A stretch of DNA of 5,999 nucleotides from Candidatus Fermentithermobacillaceae bacterium (GTDB lineage: Bacteria > Bacillota > Sulfobacillia > Fermentithermobacillales > Fermentithermobacillaceae). Shown in pieces: positions 1 to 5,861 of the stretch. Each line of letters opens with the position of its first letter. Position 1 is the stretch's first letter. A program made the translations under genes and the position numbers. The stretch is taken from NCBI GenBank assembly GCA_012842105.1, contig DUTL01000107.1:1-5999 (forward strand), read 5' to 3'. The notes beneath the pieces are model-generated. The model ran no database searches. It was given only the letters and a program-made list of their open reading frames with translations, and had not been told where the DNA came from.

Positions 1-87
1 ATAGCAGGTGTTCCTGAAGAAACAGCCAGGGAGGCTTTAAGGCTGGCATCCACCAAGCTGCCAATGAAAACGAAATTCCAAACACGA
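1..87 (+). other. rplP: Displaced 3' coding segment of rplP (L16 C-terminus) on the opposite strand
   Basis: Read forward in frame 1, this stretch encodes IAGVPEETAREALRLASTKL followed by PMKTKFQTR. That matches the usual end of bacterial L16, where a segment like ALRLASHKLPIKTKF follows RILFEIAGV. The first 59 bases duplicate, in inverted orientation, what the minus-strand rplP already encodes at 87-145. Bases 60-86 carry the true continuation, which the minus-strand copy lacks. Numbered from the rplP start, the segment covers residues 106-134, so only a few residues of a normal 135-145 aa L16 are missing. From codon 88-90 onward the plus strand is antisense to rplP and no longer meaningful. 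It is not a separate gene; it is the rest of rplP joined the wrong way round. Confidence 0.85.
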
Positions 88-145
88 GCTTGGTGGATGC
101 CAGCCTTAAAGCCTCCCTGGCTGTTTCTTCAGGAACACCTGCTAT
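1..145. repeat. Perfect inverted repeat (fold-back), 59-bp arms, 27-nt loop
   Basis: Positions 1-59 are the exact reverse complement of 87-145, with 60-86 as the unpaired loop. Pairing continues to the first base of the window, so the arm may extend beyond it. Both arms carry the same piece of rplP (L16 residues 106-125). The palindrome AGCT sits at both inner arm ends (56-59 and 87-90), a plausible microhomology for a 3' end that folded back and primed on its own strand. There is no GC-rich stem with T-tract and no transposase, and the repeat lies inside an essential gene. A chimeric molecule or contig-end assembly artefact is therefore far likelier than a biological hairpin. Confidence 0.97.
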
Positions 146-460
146 CTCAAAGAGAATACGCCCGGGCTTAACTACTGCCACCCAGTACTCAGGGTTGCCT
201 TTGCCACTGCCCATTCTGGTCTCTGCAGGCTTCTTGGTTACCGGCTTGTCAGGAAATATTCGAATCCAAACCTTGCCGCCACGTTTAATATGGCGAGTTA
301 GGGCTACTCTTGCAGCTTCAATCTGTCTATCGGTTACCCAGGCCGGTTCCAGCGCCATAAGCCCGTACTCACCATAAAACACTTCGTTTCCGCTTGCGGC
401 TTTGCCGGTCCTTCTACCCCTATGCTGCTTCCTAAACTTCACGCGTTTGGGCATTAACAT
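87..460 (-). CDS. rplP: 50S ribosomal protein L16, 3' end disrupted by fold-back
   Basis: L16 is a large-subunit protein that binds 23S rRNA near the A site and the central protuberance and helps place the tRNA acceptor arm. The start is ATG at 460, giving MLMPKRVKFRKQHRGR, the family N-terminus. A second ATG at 454 (MPKR) is possible, but MLMPKR is typical. A strong AAGGGAGG site lies inside the end of rpsC, and only 3 bp separate the genes. Conserved family segments include GLMALEPAW (33-41), GGKVWIRIFPDKP (61-73) and GKGNPEYWVAVVKPGRILFE (87-105). Coding matches L16 through residue 124 at base 87. Beyond that the minus strand reads VFGISFSLAAWW with no stop to the window edge, which is unlike L16. 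The real continuation lies on the plus strand at 60-87. The identity is certain; the 3' end as given should not be trusted. Confidence 0.95.
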
Positions 461-463
461 AGC

Positions 464-1120
464 TTACTTGCCTCCCTTACCCTCTTGAGATTTCGCCGGG
501 AGGATATCACCTTTATATATCCATGCCTTGACCCCTATACGGCCATAGGTCGTATGGGCCTCGGAAAATCCATAGTCAATATTAGCTCGTAGCGTATGGA
601 GGGGAACCGTTCCTTCGCCGGCCCTTTCGCTTCGAGCTATCTCAGCCCCGTGCAAACGCCCGGATACCCTTATTCTTATACCTTTGGCTCCCGACCTCAT
701 AGCGCGGCCTATAGCCTGCCTCATTGCTCTTCTATATGACACCCTTCTCGCTATTGAGTCCGCCACGTTCTCAGCTACCAACTGGGCATCTGTTTCAGGG
801 CTCTTCACTTCGAGACAGTGTATATTTACCCTTTTCCCCGTTAACCTGGCAATATCTTTCCGGAGAGCCTCAATGCCTGTACCTCCCCGTCCAATTACCA
901 TTCCAGGCCTTGCAGCATGTACAATTAGGCTGATTTCCTGAGGCTTGCGTTCTATCTCAATTCTGGAAATCCCCGCCCTGTACAATCTATCCTTGATAAA
1001 CTCCCGAATCTTTCTATCTTCGAGGAGGAGCTCAGCAAAGTTCTTTCTGGCAAACCACCTGGAATCCCAATCATATATTACGCCAATACGCAACCCTTTC
1101 GGGTGAACTTTCTGACCCAA
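464..1120 (-). CDS. rpsC: 30S ribosomal protein S3
   Basis: S3 lies on the head of the small subunit at the mRNA entry channel, where it helps hold and unwind incoming mRNA. The 218-aa product has the expected length and begins with the near-universal MGQKVHPKGLRIG. A type II KH domain occupies roughly residues 38-107, with the RNA-binding GxxG loop seen as VIGRGG (75-80). The C-terminal S3 domain follows, with SGRLHGAEIARSE and a typical YGRIGVKAWIYKGDI near the end. The start codon is TTG at 1120-1118; no ATG would give the conserved N-terminus, and AGGAGGG lies 8 nt upstream inside the end of rplV. The gap from rplV is 4 bp and the gap to rplP is 3 bp, so translational coupling is likely. 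The lysine/glycine-rich tail also encodes the ribosome binding site of rplP. Confidence 0.98.
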   Translation of the reverse strand: MGQKVHPKGLRIGVIYDWDSRWFARKNFAELLLEDRKIREFIKDRLYRAGISRIEIERKPQEISLIVHAARPGMVIGRGGTGIEALRKDIARLTGKRVNIHCLEVKSPETDAQLVAENVADSIARRVSYRRAMRQAIGRAMRSGAKGIRIRVSGRLHGAEIARSERAGEGTVPLHTLRANIDYGFSEAHTTYGRIGVKAWIYKGDILPAKSQEGKGGK

Positions 1121-1124
1121 AGCC

Positions 1125-1466
1125 CTAACCCTCCTCTCTTTCCTTCAAAATCACCGTTAGATGCGCAGTTCTTTTCAATATGGGATAAGCCTGGCCCCTG
1201 GCACGAGGCCGGTATCGTTTGAGAGTTGGGCCGGGCCCAACGAAAATCTCAGAAACATATAGCAAATCCCCGTTCATATCATGATTGTTCTCTGCATTTG
1301 CAGTTGCCGAACGAATAGCTTTTTCCACTACTATGCTGGCCCTTTTGGGAGTGTATCTCAAAATGGCCAATGCTTCTCTTACTGGTTTCCCCCGTACAAG
1401 ATCGGCCACTATGCCCACTTTGGTAGGGGATATTCTGATGTGCCTTACTTCGCAACGAGCTTCCAT
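1125..1466 (-). CDS. rplV: 50S ribosomal protein L22
   Basis: L22 binds all domains of 23S rRNA early in assembly. Its long beta-hairpin lines the polypeptide exit tunnel next to the macrolide site. The 113-aa product has family length. It opens with MEARCEVRHIRISPTKV (compare MEAKAVAKYVRISPRKA) and keeps DLVRGKPVREALAIL (22-36). The hairpin region runs about 78-103 as GPGPTLKRYRPRARGQAYPI followed by LKRTAH. No deletion or insertion shows in the hairpin, where macrolide-resistance changes usually fall. The start is ATG at 1466. Its best Shine-Dalgarno match, AAGGGGG at 1481-1487, overlaps the rpsS stop and is about 14 nt away, longer than for the neighbours. The gap after rpsS is 19 bp, so translation may rely partly on coupling. 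It ends with TAG, 4 bp before rpsC. Confidence 0.98.
   Translation of the reverse strand: MEARCEVRHIRISPTKVGIVADLVRGKPVREALAILRYTPKRASIVVEKAIRSATANAENNHDMNGDLLYVSEIFVGPGPTLKRYRPRARGQAYPILKRTAHLTVILKEREEG
1129..1135 (-). promoter_or_regulatory. Ribosome binding site of rpsC (supports TTG start)
   Basis: The minus strand reads AGGAGGG here, 8 nt before the TTG that opens rpsC. It overlaps the last codons of rplV. The strong match and ideal spacing compensate for the weak start codon and support TTG as the true start. Confidence 0.8.
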
Positions 1467-1485
1467 AAGTTCAAAATTGACCCCC

Positions 1486-1770
1486 TTACTTTAAAGATGT
1501 TGAACGCTGAGTATGCGCTCCATGGCCCCTAAATGTACGCGTGGGAGCGAATTCGCCCAACTTATGCCCTACGGCATCTTCGGTAATATAAACCGGTACA
1601 TGCTTGCGCCCATCATGGACTGCAATTGTATGCCCCAGCATCTCAGGAACAATCGTCGAGTTTCGCGCCCAGGTTCGAATAACTCTCTTCTCTTTCTTCT
1701 CGTTCATTTCTCGTACCTTTGCCAACAGCTTCGCATCAACATAGGGCCCCTTCCTCTTGGATCGGCTCAT
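1486..1770 (-). CDS. rpsS: 30S ribosomal protein S19
   Basis: S19 sits in the head of the small subunit with S13, contacts 16S rRNA and forms a bridge to the large subunit near the A site. At 94 aa it has the usual length. It begins MSRSKRKGPYVDAKLL, a close match to the family N-terminus (MSRSLKKGPFVD). It continues with KRVIRTWARNSTIVPEMLGH and IAVHDGRKHVPVYITEDAVGHKLGEF, ending in the conserved FAPTRTFRGHG (74-84). The start is ATG at 1770, preceded by a very strong GGAAGGAGGGGG tract within the 24-bp gap after rplB. Nothing is unusual in the protein. Confidence 0.98.
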   Translation of the reverse strand: MSRSKRKGPYVDAKLLAKVREMNEKKEKRVIRTWARNSTIVPEMLGHTIAVHDGRKHVPVYITEDAVGHKLGEFAPTRTFRGHGAHTQRSTSLK

Positions 1771-1794
1771 AATCGCCCCCTCCTTCCTTAATTG

Positions 1795-2622
1795 TTATTT
1801 CCGGCGCTTGACAATGAACTTGTCAGACGCTTGCTTACGCTTTCTTGTCTTGTAGCCTAAAGTGGGTTTGCCCCACGGAGTTACAGGCCCGGGCATTCCA
1901 ACAGGAGCTTTGCCCTCGCCACCACCATGGGGATGATCCACAGGATTCATGGCCAAGCCCCTGACGCTCGGGCGCCAACCGCTGTGCCTGGTGCGGCCTG
2001 CCTTTCCGGCAACTTCGTTCTCATGCTCAACATTGCCTACCTGGCCTACAGTAGCCTTACACGCTACCGGTACCCTTCTTTGCTCGCCTGAAGCAAGCCT
2101 CAGCAGCGCATAGCCACCTTCCTTAGCCATCAATTGTACCTGTGCACCTGCCGCTCTTGCCAGTTGCCCGCCTTTGCCCGGCACCATCTCAACGTTGTGA
2201 ACAAAAGTACCTGTAGGAATATTGTCCAGAGGCAACGCGTTACCCGGCCTAATATCGGCGTCAGCGCCTGCCGTTATGATGTCTCCCACCCGTAGGCCTA
2301 CAGGCGCCAGGATATACCTCTTGTCGCCATCGGCATACGTAATAAGCGCCAAACGTGCCGAACGTCCCGGATCGTATTCGATTGCCGACACTTTTCCTGG
2401 CACACCGTCTTTGTCTCGCTTAAAATCTACAATACGCACCAGTTTCCTGGCACCGCCGCCGCGATGACGCACTGTTATCCTGCCTTGGGCATTTCGCCCT
2501 GAGAACCTCTTCTTAGATACAACCAAACTCTTTTCAGGTTTCGCCTTTGTTATCTCGTCAAAGGTACTTGATGTGCGCTGGCGAAGCCCGGGCGATGTTG
2601 GCTTAAAATCTTTCACTGGCAA
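1795..2622 (-). CDS. rplB: 50S ribosomal protein L2
   Basis: L2 is a primary 23S rRNA-binding protein needed for subunit association and for forming the peptidyl-transferase centre. The 275-aa product has standard length. It carries the N-terminal KPTSPGLR, an OB-fold-like domain (about 40-125) including GRITVRHRGGGARK, and an SH3-like domain with GQVGNVEHEN (193-202). The hallmark segment MNPVDHPHGGGEGKAPVG spans 225-242; H230 corresponds to the functionally important His229 of E. coli. The C-terminus is basic (LGYKTRKRKQ, FIVKRRK). The start is TTG at 2622-2620, giving MPVKDFKPTSPG, with GGGAGGG 7 nt upstream. A GTG two codons later is possible but worse spaced. It lies 25 bp after rplW and 24 bp before rpsS. 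Confidence 0.98.
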   Translation of the reverse strand: MPVKDFKPTSPGLRQRTSSTFDEITKAKPEKSLVVSKKRFSGRNAQGRITVRHRGGGARKLVRIVDFKRDKDGVPGKVSAIEYDPGRSARLALITYADGDKRYILAPVGLRVGDIITAGADADIRPGNALPLDNIPTGTFVHNVEMVPGKGGQLARAAGAQVQLMAKEGGYALLRLASGEQRRVPVACKATVGQVGNVEHENEVAGKAGRTRHSGWRPSVRGLAMNPVDHPHGGGEGKAPVGMPGPVTPWGKPTLGYKTRKRKQASDKFIVKRRK

Positions 2623-2629
2623 CCAATTT

Positions 2630-2636
2630 CCCTCCC
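2630..2636 (-). promoter_or_regulatory. Ribosome binding site of rplB (supports TTG start)
   Basis: The minus strand reads GGGAGGG, 7 nt before the TTG of rplB and inside the 25-bp gap after rplW. This spacing favours TTG at 2622 over the GTG at 2616, which would be 13 nt away. Confidence 0.75.
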
Positions 2637-2647
2637 TTTACCGCGTC

Positions 2648-2938
2648 CTAAACACCTTCGAAGAACTCAATGCTCTCTCCAGGTACCAGGGTTACCATGG
2701 CTTTCTTCCAGCCGGGAGTACGCCCAACATGATATCCCATCCGCCTTGGCTTACCTTTCACGGTGATTGTATTGACCCTCATAACCTCAACTTTGAAAAT
2801 TTCCTCTATGGCGTTGTGAATATCTGCCTTGGTTGCTCTGGGATGTACCCGGAACGTGTACGTGCCTTGCTCCATGCCATCATGGCTTTTTTCAGTGATT
2901 ATGGGTGCAAGAATAATGTCTCTCGCCATCAACTTCAT
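2648..2938 (-). CDS. rplW: 50S ribosomal protein L23
   Basis: L23 stands at the exit of the nascent-chain tunnel and is the docking point for trigger factor and the signal recognition particle. The 96-aa product shows the family pattern: ARDIILAPIITEKSHDGMEQ (5-24), YTFRVHPRATKADI (27-40), IEEIFKVEVMRVNT (44-57), then the basic loop KGKPRRMGYHVGRTPGWKKA (61-80) and the final strand up to IEFFEGV. E16 in ITEK matches the conserved glutamate used by trigger factor. The ATG at 2938 overlaps the rplD stop as ATGA, suggesting translational coupling. AGGAGG lies 7 nt upstream, so this start is preferred over the internal ATG at residue 4 (MARDIIL), although that would match many relatives. Confidence 0.97.
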   Translation of the reverse strand: MKLMARDIILAPIITEKSHDGMEQGTYTFRVHPRATKADIHNAIEEIFKVEVMRVNTITVKGKPRRMGYHVGRTPGWKKAMVTLVPGESIEFFEGV

Positions 2939-3558
2939 GCCAATTCCTCCTCAAGTTTCTCAACTGCATCTTCTGTAACTAAGAGGTACCTCTTTGACAT
3001 AACATCATAAGTTGAAATCTTTCTTGCATTAGTCACTGAAACACCAGGAATATTTCGGGCTGACAATACCACGTTCGGCTCTGCTTCGGCTGTAACTACA
3101 AGGCAACTTTCTTCAACGCCAAACCTCTTCAAAATCTCATATATCTGTTTGGTCTTTGGCTTTTCCATCTTAAGTTCCTTCAACACGATAATCCGGCCTG
3201 TTCCCGACCGCATTGAGAGAGCAGACAGAAGTGCCTGTCTCTTCATCTTCTTGGTCAACCGCCAACTATAATCCCTGGCCACCGGCCCAAACGCCACTCC
3301 GCCGTGCCTCCATATAGGTGACCTGATACTGCCGTGCCTGGCTCTTCCTAAGCCCTTTTGCCTCCATGGCTTTCTGCCTCCGCCGGCGACTTCCGCTCTT
3401 GTTTTTACTCCCACAGTGCCCACTCTTGCGCTGTTCAAATGCGAAAGGATTGCCGCCCTCAGCAGGCCCCTGTTAGGCTCCATCCCAAACACTTGCTCAG
3501 ATAAGCTCACAGTGCCCAATTTATCGCCTTGTTCATTATAAACATGTGCTTCTGGCAC
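2935..3558 (-). CDS. rplD: 50S ribosomal protein L4
   Basis: L4 binds domain I of 23S rRNA, and its extended loop forms part of the exit-tunnel constriction with L22. In E. coli it also represses the S10 operon. The 207-aa product has normal length and starts like its family (MPEAHVYNEQGDKLG). The tunnel loop is clear at about 54-87: RAEVAGGGRKPWRQKGLGRA followed by RHGSIRSPIWRHGG. The globular part follows with KKMKRQALLSALSMR. No loop mutation of the macrolide-resistance type is evident. The start is GTG at 3558-3556, with AAGGAGGG just upstream. There is no room for an E. coli-type leader before rpsJ, so L4 autoregulation of that kind is not visible here. It ends overlapping rplW by 4 bp. 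Confidence 0.98.
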   Translation of the reverse strand: MPEAHVYNEQGDKLGTVSLSEQVFGMEPNRGLLRAAILSHLNSARVGTVGVKTRAEVAGGGRKPWRQKGLGRARHGSIRSPIWRHGGVAFGPVARDYSWRLTKKMKRQALLSALSMRSGTGRIIVLKELKMEKPKTKQIYEILKRFGVEESCLVVTAEAEPNVVLSARNIPGVSVTNARKISTYDVMSKRYLLVTEDAVEKLEEELA

Positions 3559-3564
3559 GAGGCT

Positions 3565-3572
3565 CCCTCCTT
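3565..3572 (-). promoter_or_regulatory. Ribosome binding site of rplD (supports GTG start)
   Basis: The minus strand reads AAGGAGGG, 6 nt before the GTG of rplD, inside the 24-bp gap after rplC. No ATG in frame nearby gives the conserved N-terminus, so the site supports GTG. Confidence 0.8.
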
Positions 3573-3582
3573 AACCTGTGCT

Positions 3583-4203
3583 TCACCGAGAAGCCTCTTT
3601 AATCATAATCAGGGATCCTCTGCTTCCAGGTACCCCGCCATGCACCAAAAGCAGGTTCTTCTCGGGATCTACGTTCACTACACGCAGATTCTTAACAGTA
3701 ACTCTTTCACTGCCCTTGTGCCCCGCCAGCTTTCTGCCTGGCCAAACCCTCGCAGCGTCCCTGGCCTGAAGTGAGCCCGGGCCCCTATGATATTTTGAGC
3801 CATGGCTTGACGGGCCGCGTCCAAAGTTCCAACGTTTGATTACGCCTGTGAATCCCTTGCCAAGGGAAGTGCCTGTAACATCAACGTAATCCCCTGATTT
3901 GAAAACATCGACTTTGACTTCATCACCAAGCTGAACCTTATCGCCAGGTTGTACCCTGAACTCACGTAAATACCTTTGAGGGCTGGCTTTCTTCTTCTTA
4001 AAATACCCTCGCTGGGGTTTCGTAAGACGCTGTTCCTTCACAAAACCAAACCCCAGCTGCACACCGGTATACCCGTGTTTCTCCAGGGTTCTCACATCAA
4101 CAACTGTGCAGGGGCCGGCTTCAATGACGGTTACGGGAATAAGTCTGCCTTGCTCATCAAATATCTGGGTCATCCCAACCTTCTTACCCAGAATAGCCTT
4201 CAT
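3583..4203 (-). CDS. rplC: 50S ribosomal protein L3
   Basis: L3 is an early assembly protein whose central loop reaches toward the peptidyl-transferase centre. The 206-aa product opens with MKAILGKKVGMTQIFDEQGR, typical of bacterial L3. The core signature follows: GTSLGKGFTGVIKRWNFGRG (111-130), then PSSHGSKYHRGPGS (131-144). AGHKGSERVTVKNLRVVNVD (160-179) and NLLLVHGGVPG (183-193) close the domain. The loop tip reads SLQARDAARVWPGRKLAG (144-161). It differs from the SIGxxxTPGRVFKGKKMAG type common in bacteria and has Trp where Phe is usual. The glutamine methylated by PrmB in E. coli has no obvious exact counterpart. The start is ATG at 4203 with GGAGGAGGT upstream in the 32-bp gap after rpsJ. 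Confidence 0.98.
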   Translation of the reverse strand: MKAILGKKVGMTQIFDEQGRLIPVTVIEAGPCTVVDVRTLEKHGYTGVQLGFGFVKEQRLTKPQRGYFKKKKASPQRYLREFRVQPGDKVQLGDEVKVDVFKSGDYVDVTGTSLGKGFTGVIKRWNFGRGPSSHGSKYHRGPGSLQARDAARVWPGRKLAGHKGSERVTVKNLRVVNVDPEKNLLLVHGGVPGSRGSLIMIKEASR

Positions 4204-4235
4204 ATCACAGCACCTCCTCCATCAAAAGCCATTGT

Positions 4236-4547
4236 CTACACAGCCTTGATCTCAATGTCTACACCGGCAGGTAAATCCAACCTTGTAAGAGCATCCATCG
4301 TCTTGGTTGTAGGCTCCATAATATCGATTAGACGTTTATGGACCCTCATCTCAAACTGCTCACGGATGTCTTTCTCTCCATTGGGAGCAGTAAGAATAGT
4401 GTATACGCTCCTCTCAGTAGGAAGGGGCACCGGCCCTGAAACAAGGGCACCCGTCCTCTTGGCTGTATCTACTATCCTTCCGGCTGATTGATCTAATATC
4501 TTGTGATCGAAGGCCCTTAACCTAACCCTAATCCTTTGCCTTCGCAC
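4236..4547 (-). CDS. rpsJ: 30S ribosomal protein S10
   Basis: S10 lies in the head of the small subunit and, as NusE, also pairs with NusB/NusG in transcription antitermination. With GTG at 4547 the product is 103 aa (MRRQRIRVRLRAFDHK), matching the usual 101-104 aa. The conserved segments KILDQSAGRIVDTAKRTGA, SGPVPLPTERSVYTIL and REQFEMRVHKRLIDI, plus the C-terminal LDLPAGVDIEIKAV, are all present. An alternative GTG at 4556 would add three residues, overlap the tuf stop and leave almost no space after the Shine-Dalgarno site, so I prefer the shorter form. The gene begins 5 bp after tuf ends, which places tuf in the same transcript. It has no leader of its own. Confidence 0.96.
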   Translation of the reverse strand: MRRQRIRVRLRAFDHKILDQSAGRIVDTAKRTGALVSGPVPLPTERSVYTILTAPNGEKDIREQFEMRVHKRLIDIMEPTTKTMDALTRLDLPAGVDIEIKAV

Positions 4548-4552
4548 ACTGA

Positions 4553-5755
4553 TCACCCCTCAATCTTCGTGACTACCCCGGATGCCACAGTGCGGCCGCC
4601 TTCCCGGATTGCAAACCTGAGGCCCTCTTCCATTGCGATTGGGGCTATAAGTTCAACCGCGACCCTTACGTTATCTCCGGGCATAACCATTTCTATGCCT
4701 TCGGGCAGGGTAACCGAACCTGTAACGTCAGTTGTCCGGAAATAGAACTGAGGCCTGTAGCCTGTGAAAAACGCGCTGTGCCTTCCGCCTTCTTCCTTGG
4801 TCAGTACATAGACCTCTGCCTCAAATTTGGTGAAAGGCTTAATGCTGCCCGGCTTTGCCAGAACCTGGCCCCTTTCGATGTCTGTCCTGGATATGCCTCT
4901 TAGCAAGCATCCTACGTTGTCTCCTGCCTGGCCGCTGTCAAGAGTCTTTCTGAACATCTCAACCCCGGTCACAACTGTAGACCTCGGCCGATCTGTTAGG
5001 CCTACTATCTCTACAGTATCGCCAATCTTAACCTGGCCTCGCTCAATTCTTCCCGTAGCTACGGTCCCACGCCCTGTAATCGTAAACACGTCTTCAACTG
5101 AGAGCAGGAACGGCTTGTCAATGTCTCTTTCAGGAGTCGGAATGAACTCGTCAATCGCTTCCGTTAACTTAAGAATGGCGCCGCACCACTTGCAGTCTGT
5201 TTGACCGCAGCCACATTCAAGAGCCTTGAGAGCTGAACCTCTGATAATAGGTGTGTCGTCTCCCGGAAACTCGTATTTGTCAAGAAGTTCTCGTATCTCA
5301 AGATCTGAAATCTCAAGAAGCTCCTCATCGTCTACCATGTCCACCTTGTTCAAAAACACAACTATGGCCGGAACCCCTACCTGCCTTGCCAAAAGAACGT
5401 GCTCTCTCGTCTGGGGCATGGTGCCGTCTGCAGCCGACACTACCAGGATAGCTCCGTCCATCTGGGCGGCGCCTGTAATCATATTCTTAATGTAGTCGGC
5501 GTGGCCCGGGCAGTCTACGTGGGCATAGTGCCTGTTTTCCGTCTCGTATTCCACGTGGGACGCTGCAATGGTAATGCCCCTTGCCCGCTCCTCGGGAGCC
5601 TTGTCGATCTTGTCAAACGGAGTGAACTCAGCATGGCCCGCAGCTGCAAGCACCCTGGTAATAGCAGCCGTGGTCGTAGTCTTGCCATGGTCGATATGCC
5701 CAATAGTACCTACGTTCACGTGAGGCTTAGTTCTTTCGAATCTCTTCTTGGCCAC
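4553..5755 (-). CDS. tuf: Translation elongation factor Tu
   Basis: EF-Tu is the cytoplasmic GTPase that delivers aminoacyl-tRNA to the ribosomal A site. The 400-aa product has all GTPase motifs: G1 GHIDHGKT (19-26), G2 RGITI with T62, G3 DCPGH (81-85, with catalytic H85), G4 NKVD (136-139) and G5 SAL (174-176). Domain 2 includes FTITGRGTVATGRIERG (224-240). Domain 3 ends with RFAIREGGRTVASGVVTKI. The start is GTG at 5755 (MAKKRFERTKPHVNVGTIGH), with AAAGGGG 8 nt upstream. A GTG at 5788 would add 11 residues that translate the ribosome binding site, so it is rejected. A four-cysteine segment, CGCGQTDCKWC (181-191), sits late in the G domain where E. coli has none. rpsJ starts 5 bp downstream; tRNA-Thr, not fusA, lies upstream. 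Bacteria often carry two tuf copies, and this is the one linked to rpsJ. Confidence 0.98.
   Translation of the reverse strand: MAKKRFERTKPHVNVGTIGHIDHGKTTTTAAITRVLAAAGHAEFTPFDKIDKAPEERARGITIAASHVEYETENRHYAHVDCPGHADYIKNMITGAAQMDGAILVVSAADGTMPQTREHVLLARQVGVPAIVVFLNKVDMVDDEELLEISDLEIRELLDKYEFPGDDTPIIRGSALKALECGCGQTDCKWCGAILKLTEAIDEFIPTPERDIDKPFLLSVEDVFTITGRGTVATGRIERGQVKIGDTVEIVGLTDRPRSTVVTGVEMFRKTLDSGQAGDNVGCLLRGISRTDIERGQVLAKPGSIKPFTKFEAEVYVLTKEEGGRHSAFFTGYRPQFYFRTTDVTGSVTLPEGIEMVMPGDNVRVAVELIAPIAMEEGLRFAIREGGRTVASGVVTKIEG
4556..4561 (-). promoter_or_regulatory. Ribosome binding site of rpsJ (decides start)
   Basis: The minus strand reads GAGGGG, followed by TGATC. Together this closely resembles the complement of the 16S rRNA 3' end. 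It is 8 nt before GTG 4547, a normal distance, but abuts GTG 4556. It therefore favours the 103-aa form of S10. The site is formed by the last codons of tuf. Confidence 0.65.
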
Positions 5756-5763
5756 AACAAAAT

Positions 5764-5774
5764 CCCCTTTCCTT
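5764..5774 (-). promoter_or_regulatory. Ribosome binding site of tuf (decides start)
   Basis: The minus strand reads AAGGAAAGGGG, ending 8 nt before GTG 5755. The site would lie inside the coding sequence if translation began at GTG 5788. With the family N-terminus MAKKRFERTKPH beginning exactly at 5755, it fixes the start. Confidence 0.8.
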
Positions 5775-5829
5775 GCATTATGGCCCACTGTTTGTGACTT
5801 TCTATGGATTTTTTATCAGGATTTTTAGG

Positions 5830-5861
5830 TTTATGCAAGTTGATCTTCGCTTAACTGTCAA
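5830..5861 (-). promoter_or_regulatory. Possible sigma-70/sigma-A promoter for tuf
   Basis: A perfect -35 hexamer TTGACA lies at 5861-5856 in the leader between tRNA-Thr and tuf. The -10 is weak. TTGCAT at 5838-5833 has 17-bp spacing but matches TATAAT at only three positions; CATAAA at 5835-5830 matches at four but needs a 20-bp spacer. A start site near 5825 would leave about 70 nt of untranslated leader. If this is not a promoter, tuf and the operon would be transcribed through the tRNA from upstream. Confidence 0.35.

Noticed and set aside
1..145. Hairpin as a linear-replicon telomere, transcription terminator or mobile-element end
   Set aside because: The arms are L16 coding sequence, with no T-tract, no target duplication and no transposase or resolvase nearby. 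The opposite-strand copy restores the real L16 end, which points to a chimera.
90..377. Plus-strand open frame of 95 codons over the hairpin and rplP
   Set aside because: It is antisense to rplP and starts just inside the duplicated arm. Its product resembles no protein I know, and it exists only because of the fold-back.
3976..4491. Plus-strand open frame of 171 codons across rplC and rpsJ
   Set aside because: It is antisense to two unmistakable ribosomal genes and crosses their boundary, with no recognisable motif. The same holds for the other plus-strand frames at 2573-3010, 4827-5204 and 5399-5797.
4548..4556. Longer S10 start at GTG 4556
   Set aside because: It overlaps the tuf stop and leaves about no spacing after GAGGGG. 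GTG 4547 gives the normal length and an 8-nt spacing.
5756..5788. Longer EF-Tu start at GTG 5788 (11 extra residues)
   Set aside because: The extension translates the AAGGAAAGGGG ribosome binding site and is absent from the EF-Tu family; GTG 5755 gives the standard N-terminus.
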